Shown: piece after piece, positions 56,234-64,000 of the stretch | Layout of the letters: every line of letters starts with the position of its first letter | How positions within the stretch are numbered: position 1 is the stretch's first letter | DNA from: Dactylorhiza incarnata | Lineage: Eukaryota; Streptophyta; Magnoliopsida; Asparagales; Orchidaceae | Reading direction: 5' to 3' | NCBI GenBank assembly: GCA_033032865.1 | Contig: JAWHQI010000170.1 | Location: 2,973,001-3,037,000, forward strand | Length of the DNA: 64,000 nucleotides | Translations under genes and position numbers: made by a program | The notes under the pieces: model-generated | What the model was told of the DNA's origin: nothing | Databases searched by the model: none | The model's input: the letters and a program-made list of their open reading frames with translations, nothing else

Positions 56234-57995
56234 TCATCCAGGCAGGAGAATCCCGGCTCGCCCAGGAGAAGGAGGTAGCACGCTGCGAACCAGCTCGTCC
56301 ACCCGAGCCTTCAGCATGGTATTCTCCAACTCCAGCTCGCCGTTGCGAGCGAGAAGCTTGGTTGCTACGTCGGCATCCTGAGTTAGCATTAAAATGAGTT
56401 AGATAAAGGTCGGAGGTCGCGAACAGCAAAGAAAAGAGGCCCAAAGGTCGCTTACCATCTTGCCCTGCATCCCAGCGAGAAGGCTTTCCGACGCCTCCTC
56501 TCTCTCCTTAAGGCCTTTGATCTCCTCGCGAGCTCTCTTAAGCTCCTCCCTGTACGCGTGGATATCCCTATCCGCCTGCAGATAACGGCGCCCCGCCATA
56601 TGTGCGAGCTCCGTCGAGCGGAACTGGGCTCGCATTTCGTCACAGGCCAGTTGCCTTGGCCCCATCTCTTTATAGGCGGCGGCGTCCTCGCGACCGTATA
56701 AGCCGAAGGAGATAGAGAACGCCTCCTCCCCGGCCTTACCGAGCTCCACCCAGGAAGGGTGAAGGGTGGAGCAAGAAATCCGGTTGGCGTCGGGATCCCA
56801 AGCGAGCAAGGGCTCGCCGAGGATATCAGAAACCTTCTCACCCAGACCGAAGTTCTTGTGGCCCTTGGGCTGGGGGGTTGCGGAAGAGTTCCCGGCGCCC
56901 TGGCTCGCCAAGGGGTCCGGCTGTTTCGCAGGAGAAGGGGGCGAGTCGTCGGTCTCGCTCAGATCAACGACTGCGCTCTTGTCTTTGACAGCGCAGGTTT
57001 TCCCCTTCGACTTCTTGGAGGAGGGTTGCGAACCGGGCTGATTCGCAGACGGAGGCCGCTTCTTGCCGGACCCGGTGGTAGGAAGATCGCGGCAAGCCTC
57101 TGCCGCCGCGGTCGCGAGAGTGTCCGCCGTAAGAGTGGTGTCTTGCGCGTGAGGAGGATTAACGGGGATCTCGCGCTCGCCTGAAGAGTAAGAGCGTTAC
57201 ACAGCGAAGAAAAGGAGAGAGTAGGGCGAGAGCGAGCCGTACCTTCCCCTTGAGGAACCACGAGTAGCGAGTCGACGTTGCGCCGCAGATAGGCGACCTC
57301 GAAGTTTTTTCCGGAGAGATATTGGAGGAGTTTGGCGTCGGCGTCGCCCAGCGAGCTCGGAGGGCGGTAGGTGGCGTCATCCCGTTGAAGTGGGGTGAAG
57401 TGGAGGTTACCGAAGGGTCCCTTCACCAGGATGAACTTCTGAGTCCAGTAGTGACTCTTGTTCACCGTCTCGCAGACGGTGACGTGCTGACTCGCGAAGT
57501 AGGTGGTCCCGTCCTGGAAGGCGCGAAAGGAAAACACTTTGCGGAAGACGAGGAGGCTGAACTCGATCCTCTCCTCCCGCATGTAACTGGCGAACGCGAC
57601 AATGTCCGCGATCGCATTCGGGGTCAGCTGGCTCGGCAGCACCCCATAATACTGCAGCACCTGCAAAGAACGGTGAAAAAGTCGCGATGGCGAACAGGGA
57701 ACGGCGAGAAGGCTAAGCGAAGTACCTGACGAATTTCAGGCCATAAGGGGAGTCGCAACCCATTCTCGAAGTGAGCAATGGGGATCGCGAGCTCGCCAGC
57801 CTCGGTCTCGTTCAGTGTAGCTCTCTCGCTTGGACAGCGAGCTGAATAGCCCTCCGGAAGATAACGATCCACGACATATTTGTATTCCTCGGCCGTGAGG
57901 TTCGCACAGTAGAATTCGTGAGCTTGAAACGCTGAGGCGCATCTTGACCGCCCCTCGCTCTCGCCATCCGCTCCCATTGACTGATTTGTTCGCAT
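56234..57995 (-). CDS. Spliced antisense accessory gene Y ('putative gypsy type transposon' domain)
   Basis: Four exons join in frame: 57995-57726, 57660-57243, 57180-56456 and 56377-56234, each border with GT and AG (for example ATTCGTCAG/GTACTT, TTTGCAG/GTGCTG, ATG/GTAAGC, ACTCAG/GATGCC). Start MRTNQSMGADGESEG; stop TGA at 56234-56236. Exons 1-2 hold EAGELAIPIAHFENGLRLPL, then WPEIRQ-VLQYYGVLPSQLTP, matching the plant 'putative gypsy type transposon' domain. Exon 3 has a Lys/Ser/Pro-rich linker and an acidic patch; its end and exon 4 (LLARNGELELENTMLKARV) look like coiled coil. No stop or frameshift over about 470 codons. Exon 4 may be cut short by the junction with element C. Function is unknown. 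Confidence 0.72.
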
Positions 57996-58118
57996 CGAGT
58001 CAGGAAGAGGCAACCTGCAAGCAGCGAACGCGAGCACGAGCTTGCGAGAACAGAAATGAGCGTAGACGCGAGAGGATTTGAGAAATAAATGCGACGGATG
58101 GAAAAGTGAATCCGAACT

Positions 58119-58125
58119 ATTTATA
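58119..58125 (-). promoter_or_regulatory. TATA box of antisense gene Y
   Basis: Minus-strand CTATAAATAG lies about 125 bp upstream of the gene Y start codon, with a C/T-rich leader between. Confidence 0.6.
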
Positions 58126-58129
58126 GGAA

Positions 58130-58515
58130 ACTAGGATGGGCACGGGAATCGAAGCGTCGGGAGTGCGGATAGCGAAAATAAAGCAGATTTCTACTCGATA
58201 AGACTACAGTCTTGCGAGCCCGGGCTCGCCACTGCGCGGTAATTAAGCCCCGCCTGAGGCCGGCCCGTGAGGGAAGGGGGTTTGGGCACAACGTCGCCCA
58301 GAAGTTCGCGAGCGCTCCACGAGGGCAATCGTATCAAACACGGCGAGCGAACGGAATAAGCCACAGGCGCACCACAAAAATAAAAGGCAAAACAAAAAAT
58401 GATAAAAGGCGAGTCACGATGGACTCGCAAGTATTACCACACCACAAATATCGTTCGACAGAAGCATCATGAAAGATAAAAGCAAGGGGACAATAAAAAT
58501 AAACCCACGGCAGGC
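58130..58515. other. Spacer between antisense genes X and Y
   Basis: GC-rich promoter region of gene Y and 3' region of gene X. No ORF is supported. GCGAGC-type words are frequent. Confidence 0.5.
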
Positions 58516-59749
58516 TCAGGGATAAGGAAGCCATTTCCAGCGACCCCGGCCTCGCTTCCCCGCGCGCGGCGGCATTCTCGGATAGTGGTATTCGCGAAGT
58601 ACTTTGAGCTCGCGCAGGATTAGGTGTGCTTGGTCCTCGCCCCGCGAGATGTGCACGCCAGGCGAGGTAGCGTCTGCGCGAGTCACCGGCCCCGCCTCGA
58701 CGAGCAAGCGCGCATTCGCGTCCTCCATCGCGGCGAATCTCTCGTTGAAGAAAGCTCGGTCCGCGTCATACCGCTCCTCCAGCTCGCGCAGCATCATACC
58801 ATGCTTCTGAAGCACCTCTGACACCCGACTCTTCATCCGCGCGGGGTCGCCCCGGGTCGCCCAAGAAGTCTTCCATCTGGCTTGGCGAGGGCGGCGGTGA
58901 CATCTCCACCATCCCATGCTCTGACTCAGGCGTGGCTCCTGAAATTTCTGCGAAGGAAGAGTTAGTAGGATCAGGGGGCGAGCGAGAAAGTGAGCTCGCA
59001 CAAACGTACTAACCTTGGGAGAAGGGGGACTCGCAACGTTGCTTGCGAGAGGACTCCGGTCGACCCTGGAAGTTTTCGCGGAACCCTCGGACATGGGGTT
59101 TCCCCAGACCAGGGGGATACACCACCCTCTCCGCGACCTGGGCGCCGTCGAGAAGCGAGCCGCCCGGGCTTCGCCTGCCCACGAGACCGAAGCCCGGGGT
59201 CTCCACGTTAACCTTAGGCGGAATCGGCGAGTGCGTTGGTGTAGAGCCTTTCTTCTTGGGGCTCGGCGGTGGGGTATCTGTATAGGCCACAAACGCATGG
59301 ATATCGCACAGATTTAAGCAGAGATAAAGGAGGGTACTTATGACTTACGGGGTTGCGAGAGAGGCGCCTGTTGGGTCGAGGTCCCGGTCCCAGCATCTAG
59401 CGATCCCAGCTTCGCTGGGGACGGAGCGTGAGAAGAGGTCAGCGTGAGGCCCGCCATGCGTTCCTCAGGTGGAGGATTCTGCGAGAGGGGAAGGAGTGAA
59501 TAGGGAGTCGATATAAAAAGTCTAGACGAAGAATACCTGTTGCGCGAGCCCGGTATTCAGCGGCGGGGGCGAGGCAGGAGGTGACGACACGTCCTCCCCC
59601 TGCGACCTCCAAACCGTCTTGGCCTTCTTAGACTGGGGGGAAGGGGATGTGGCGGGGTTGAACATCCAGGCGTTGCGCTCGGCGGCCTGGGCCTTCGCCA
59701 TCTCTCTGGAAGCCTTCAGTCGATCCCGCGCGCTCGGCTTGGAAGACAT
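58516..59749 (-). pseudogene. Spliced antisense accessory gene X (one frameshift)
   Basis: Exons 59749-59537, 59478-59349, 59277-59014 and 58947-58516 have good GT-AG borders (ACAG/GTATTC, CCCC/GTAAGT, CAAG/GTTAGT; acceptors TCGCAG, ATACAG, TCGCAG) and consistent phases. Start MSSKPSARDRLKASREMAKA. The middle exons are Pro/Ser-rich (TPPPSPKKKGSTPTHSPIPP). Exon 4 begins EISGATPESEHGMVEMSPPP, but the long helical frame RVSEVLQKHGMMLRELEERY, ending WKWLPYP, is one base out. A single-base indel in the GC-rich stretch near 58840-58860 would reconcile them. I do not recognise the family. It looks like a coiled-coil protein. Confidence 0.6.
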
Positions 59750-59818
59750 TCTGGAGAGGTTGTTTTCCGCGAGGAAGAAGGGGAAGGAAAAGCTTGATCA
59801 CTAGCCGCGGCGGACGGC

Positions 59819-59825
59819 ATTTATA
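59819..59825 (-). promoter_or_regulatory. TATA box of antisense gene X
   Basis: Minus-strand ACTATAAATGC lies about 70 bp upstream of the gene X start codon, just outside the 3' LTR of the gypsy element. Confidence 0.6.
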
Positions 59826-59939
59826 GTTTTGGGCGTGGGACCCACAAAAAGATTCCCGCCACGTCAGCCGAATCGGCGAACACCAGGGGTTGGATGTTTC
59901 TTCGCGAGCTCAAGACAACCTCGCGAAGAGCGGGGATTG

Positions 59940-60878
59940 TGTACAACCCCGATGTTCGCCAGGAAGGGTCTCTGGTTCGCACGCCCAAGGGAGCGAGCCA
60001 GGATGGGCGAGCCCAGGCGGGGCGAGCCCAGGAAGAGCGGGAGGCCATAGAGGCAGGCGAGCCAGCCGGTCGAAGGAGTTCGCTAGGCAGGTCCGGGACC
60101 TTGGGGTGCAAATAGCCATTTCTAGGGTACAGTTAGCCATTTTGGCGAGCCCGACCCGCTAAGGAGCGGTTCGGCAGGCGAGCCATAGAGGCAGGCGGGC
60201 CAGCCGGTCGAAGGAGTTCGCTAGGCAGGTCCGGGACCTTGGGGTGCAAATAGCCATTTCTGGGGTACAGTTAGCCATTTTGGCGAGCCCGACCCGCTAA
60301 GGAGCGGTTCGGCAGGCGAGCCAGCCAGTCGAAGGAGTTCGTTGGGCAGGCGAGCCAGCCAGTCATTTTGGCGAGCCCCGTGTTCGCTGAACAGGTCAAG
60401 GATCTCTGGTTCGCCGGTACCTGGGGTGGTCTTTTACCAGAAGACCCCTGGTGGTCTGCGGTTAGCCCCTCCGAACAGCGGAGTTTGGCTGTTAGCAGAC
60501 CAATTTGGGGTGCGGATAGTAAGAATGGACAGCGGGAGTTGGCTATTGACAGATCACAAAACCAAAATCTATAAATAGACCTTAAAGGGCACCTTGGAAG
60601 ATGACCGGTTCAGAATCTTTGAGCCTTCTTCTCTCCTTAGGTCGCTTTGGTTTGGGCTCTCTAGCTCTCCAAGGTGCCCAAGTCTTAGCTTTGGCTTGGG
60701 AGGGGAAGCGCTCAACGATCTTCCGGGTTAGTGGAGGGACCTCCTCACTGAGACCAGGGTCTTTGTTCTTTGTCCGAGTTACCTGCCTACCTCTTCCGAG
60801 GGACCAGTAAGGGCTAGCTGCCCCTCAATTCGTTGAGGGCCCCGAGCTCCACAAGAGACCGAGAAATCGGTTTCAACA
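59940..60878 (+). repeat. 3' LTR of the nested Tat-type element
   Basis: TG...CA ends (TGTACAACCCC and GGTTTCAACA). The TATA box TATAAATA is at 60570-60577. Two direct copies of about 137 bp (60046-60182 and 60183-60320) plus a partial third lie in U3 upstream of it. It abuts element C coding sequence at 60879. Confidence 0.8.
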
Positions 60879-62862
60879 CTTTGACTTATACTTTGCTTTT
60901 CTTTTCTTTGATGACTTATCATCAGAATCATCATCATCGTTATCATCAGCATCACTATCATCAGATGATTGAGGATTGTCATAAAGATCATCAATAAGTT
61001 TAAGGACTTTATCATCAACTTTCTTCACAACATCAACTTTCTTAACATTGATATCTTGCTCAACATCAATTTCATCAAGATCTGGAACAGGAGCTTGATC
61101 TTGAACTGGAACTTGAATTGAAACTGGAACTTCTACTTCAACACTCTTGAGAAGTTCTTTCAACAGAACTTTATCAACAGGAGCAGTATAAGGAACAACT
61201 GCTTTTGAAACCACTTGAAATTCTGGCAAGCTATTGAAAATTGCATTGAACTGAGAAAGCAAGTAAATAATATCTATAGATGGATTAATAGATATATTCT
61301 TTATTTCTTATATAGCTGGAATAATTGTATCTGTTGTTCAATCTGTCATCTCTGAATCTGCTTGAACTGCAATTTCTTCAATCACAACTGCATCTGCACT
61401 GAACACAGCAAGACCTGGAGCTTCTTCATAAGACATCTCCCCTGCCTAGTTTCAGGAAAACCTGAAGCTAGGCCCCTTGAAGAAGGGAAGGAATAAGAGG
61501 ATGAAGGGAAGGAAGCTAGTTTAGCAGAAAGGTCAGAGAAAGTTTGAAGCACTGGAGTAAGCTTTGCATCCAGAAGTGCATCTAGCTTAGGAACAATGTG
61601 ATCAAAGATTTGATCAGCAGTAGATGAGAAATCAACATATACAAAATCTTGGTTATGATGAGAAGATGATGGGAGAGAGAATGGGAGAGAGATGTTGGCA
61701 GTATGTGCTATAGGTGGATGAAAGTGGTCATGAATAGGAACATGAGGGTGGATAGGTGATTGTGTATGAATAGGTGATTGAGGGATAATGGGTGACTGAG
61801 GTGGAGAGATATTTTGGGGGATAGGAGACAGAGGAAGGGTAGGTGAATGAGGTGGAGATGAGATGGTTAATGATGGAGAATGAATGTCATGCATAGGGGA
61901 AAGGGTAGCATCTGGGATTAAGGATGAAGACTCTTCAGATGGTTGAGTCTGAAGAGTAGGAGAAGATGGTAATGAGGGAGAAAGGTTTATTGGAGAATTT
62001 GGAGGAGGCATGACTTCAGAGGAGACAAGAGGTGGAGATGGGAGAGGAGGAGAAGAAACGACAGGAGGAACTTCTGGAAGGGTTGAGGGAGTGACTTGCA
62101 CAGTCCTTGTGCCTTCTGAAGCTGGCCTAGGGGCATCAACCCTTGGATTCTTCTTAGGAATTAGTCTTTCCCATTTTCCAAATAAGGCTGATGTTAGTCT
62201 CTTACTTGCATTGATAAAGACCTTAGGAGAGACCAGAAGGTCTGGATGCTTCTCTTGAAGAAATATTCCCAATATTCTTCCATAACCAACACTTACCTTG
62301 CTTATTTTCTTCCTTAATGATTCAAAGATAATAATTCCCCAGTTAATCTTCTTCTTCTCAACCAAGGCCATCATCACCAGAAATTGGTGCCTTGTAATGT
62401 ATAGTCATGGGCTGAGGTTTTCCCAAGCAACACCTTGCCCACTACATCAGCTAAGAACTTATATTGAATAGACAGATTTTTCTTTAACAAATGGTTAGGG
62501 TTTCCATTTGAGTGGCCCATTTTAATCAAAGCCTCGTCAAAATCAACAGAAGATATATCCACATCTTCATTTCCATTCACAAAGCCAAAAACATCTGATA
62601 AAATTTCAGGAGTTAGAAGAACCTGGTGTCCTGAAATGCTTCCAGATAAAATGTCATTCTCTGACTTGACTGTATAAGCCCATTCTTTGATTTCAGTCAC
62701 TGGTAACTTGATTCTTGTTGTCATCATCTTCTTTAACTGTTGTTCTTCAAATAAACTAAGGATGTCCTGGAAAACCTGATCTGAGAGTGCAAATGATTCC
62801 ATATCTATATCAAAACCAGCATCGAATTTCATTGAGGACAAGATCGCTGGAGAAATCGCCAT
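60879..62862 (-). pseudogene. Accessory (envelope-like position) ORF of element C, N-terminal part
   Basis: ATG at 62860-62862 (MAISPAILSSMKFDAGFDID). The frame runs to a TGA at 62374-62376 and resumes one base out (MMALVEKKKINWGIIIFESL), so a single-base indel has split it. The stretch IQYKFLADVVGKVLLGKTSA, ALVEKKKINWGIIIFESL, GYGRILGIFLQE resembles the 'putative plant transposon protein' domain seen antisense in element B. A long Pro/Ser-rich region with SPI/PQSP repeats follows (about 62150-61700), then an acidic segment (DDSDADDNDDDDSDDKSSKK) before the gypsy insertion. Sireviruses are known for an extra ORF after pol. No transmembrane helix was noticed. Confidence 0.72.
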
Positions 62863-62955
62863 AGTTCCTGCAAAAAAAGAATACGATCAAGTGCAAAGGG
62901 GAACTGGAGGGAAAAACGAGTTCTGTAGGCGCAAAAATGAAATAAGATGAAAGCT

Positions 62956-63195
62956 TTTATATAGAGAGAGATTGGAGAAGGGCGCACACTTTCGTAGAAC
63001 AGGGTTCGGCTAAACCTAATAGAATCAGAAGTCGAAAAGACTTGGGGCTTCGTCTGACTGCGTTCGACGAAAATTTAATTTTCGTCGATCTCCATTCGAC
63101 GATCGCGCTTGTCTTAGTCGATCCTGAACTATTAAGTATCGTTGATCTCCGTTCGACGAACGATAGCATTTCGTCGTTCTCCGTTCGACGAAATG
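62956..63195 (-). promoter_or_regulatory. Internal promoter-like region before the element C accessory ORF
   Basis: Minus-strand order: a motif cluster related to TTCGTCGAACG (63195-63050), including an inverted repeat CATTTCGTCG/CGACGAAATG (63167-63176 and 63186-63195) and a 23-bp palindrome at 63065-63087, then CTATATAAAAG (62965-62955), then the ATG at 62862. The motif family is the one that fills the LTR of the same element. Confidence 0.6.
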
Positions 63196-63223
63196 AAGGG
63201 ATAAATAGAAACTTTAATTTTTA

Positions 63224-63991
63224 TCAGATTGAATCTCCATCTATCATTCCTAGCTGATTTATAAAGAAAATATGTTTCTTTTCATCCAATGGCTTGGTGA
63301 AAATATCAGCTCTTTGTAAGTCAGTAGGAATAAATTGTAGGCAAATTTTATTTTTATCTACATTATCTCTGATAAAGTGGTGCTTAATTTCTATGTGTTT
63401 AGTCCTACTATGGAGAACTGGATTTTGTGCTATAGATATTGCACTAGTATTGTCACAAAATATAATTAAATTATTTAAGTTGACATCATAGTCTAGGAGC
63501 TGATTTTGTATCCACAATATCTGTGAGCAGCAACTGCATACAGCTATATATTCAGCTTCAGCTGTTTATATAGACACAGATGTTTGTTTCTTACAAAACC
63601 AAGACACAAGCCTATCACCAAGAAACTGGCAAGTTCCTGATGTGCTTTTCCTGTCTACTCTGCATCCAGCATAATCAGAATCCGAGAATTCAGTTAATTC
63701 AAATTCGGATGTTGTTGGATACCAGAGTCCTAGATTAGGATAACTCTTTATATATCTCAAAATTATTTTTAGTAAAATTAGATGAGATTCTTTGGGGTTA
63801 ACTTGGAACCTAGCACAAATACAAGTAGCAAACATTATATCAGGCCTACTTGTTAAATAAAGCAATGAGCCAACAATGGCTCTATATACTTTCTGATCAA
63901 CAGGTTTCCCTGATTCATCAGTGTCAACAACAGCATTTGAGGGCATGGGTGTTTTCATGGTGGAAGCATCAGACATACCAAATTTTTTCAC
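63224..63991 (-). pseudogene. pol: Element C pol end (RT tail and RNase H)
   Basis: The minus frame MKKFGMSDASTMKTPMPSNA, YRAIVGSLLYLTSRPDIMFA, FSDSDYAGCRVDRKSTSG, then TAEAEYIAV, FCDNTSAISIAQNPVLHSRT and ADIFTKPLD is copia RT connection and RNase H of Sirevirus type. A TAA stop (SVSI-stop-TAEAE) interrupts it near 63566. The rest of pol lies beyond the window. Confidence 0.88.
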
Positions 63992-64000
63992 TAATTCATT

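Larger units (their letters stand above)
56237..60878 (+). mobile_element. 5'-truncated Tat-type gypsy element nested in element C
   Basis: The 3' LTR (59940-60878) shares TGTACAACCC...GGTTTCAACA ends and the purine tract AGAGCGGGGATTG with the element at 25.8-33.6 kb. To its left lie two antisense genes. The 5' LTR, gag and pol are missing, and the left junction with the copia sequence is near 56225-56260. Tat-lineage elements are known to carry accessory ORFs, some antisense, between pol and the 3' LTR. Confidence 0.75.
54940..64000 (-). mobile_element. Sirevirus-like copia element C (minus; runs off the right edge)
   Basis: Read right to left: RNase H (63991-63224), a spacer with repeated motifs and a TATA box, an accessory ORF in sense orientation (62862 to about 60879, then about 56225 to 55740), purine tract AAATAGGGGGAGAT, and 3' LTR (from 55377 leftwards). 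A Tat-type gypsy element (about 56237-60878) interrupts the accessory ORF. The 5' half lies outside the window. Confidence 0.85.

Noticed and set aside
56759..57184. Plus-strand frames across gene Y (141 and 135 aa)
   Set aside because: The minus-strand spliced gene explains the coding signal; GC-rich DNA opens the opposite strand by chance.

Overview
This window is nuclear DNA from a flowering plant. The evidence is genes with GT-AG introns (a CDC123 homologue, WEE1-kinase exons, exons of a mitochondrial enoyl reductase), Ty1/copia and Ty3/gypsy retrotransposons with TG...CA LTRs and iMet-type primer sites, plant RTE-type LINE ends, and hAT- and Tourist-like elements. Most of the window is nested transposons. 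No tRNA, rRNA, CRISPR or bacterial-type operon was seen. The species cannot be named from sequence alone.

Layout. 1-5.0 kb: decayed copia element A, butted against a rearranged gypsy integrase fragment (5.0-6.5 kb). 7.7-8.8 kb and 13.98-15.4 kb: promoter and leader-like blocks in opposite orientations. 10.73-11.36 kb: hAT-like element with an 8-bp target duplication. 12.04-13.97 kb: small non-autonomous LTR element, minus strand, target duplication CCAAC. 17.5-22.0 kb: two exons of a MECR-like reductase, separated by a 4.1-kb intron that holds a copia LTR and a PIF/Harbinger-like element. 25.3-34.2 kb: a DNA-transposon shell interrupted by a 7.8-kb Tat-like gypsy element (minus strand, target duplication TGCGG) that keeps only gag and carries several satellite families. 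35.96-37.03 kb: an intact CDC123 gene (minus), with a LINE 3' end just upstream. 38.9-49.8 kb: a full-length Sirevirus-like copia element B (plus strand, target duplication TATTC) with an antisense accessory ORF. 50.2-53.1 kb: two WEE1 exons (minus) with an RTE LINE in the intron between them. 53.5-54.9 kb: copia debris. 54.9-64.0 kb: a second Sirevirus-like element C (minus), interrupted by a 5'-truncated Tat-type gypsy element that carries two spliced antisense genes and a 3' LTR.

The most interesting theme is promoter architecture inside the retrotransposons. In element B a two-palindrome module sits just upstream of the TATA box in each LTR. The same module, in the same order and at nearly the same spacing, sits upstream of an internal antisense TATA box. 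That TATA box precedes a plausible 5'-UTR intron and the antisense accessory ORF. Element C shows a parallel arrangement: its LTR motif (TTCGTCGAACG family) recurs between pol and its sense-oriented accessory ORF, followed by a TATA box. The nested gypsy element has two antisense genes, each with its own TATA box and GT-AG introns. These elements therefore appear to have equipped accessory genes with their own promoters, in two cases built from the LTR's own motif vocabulary.

All protein-family calls are by eye from recognised motifs. Identities, copy numbers and lineage names are estimates without database searches.
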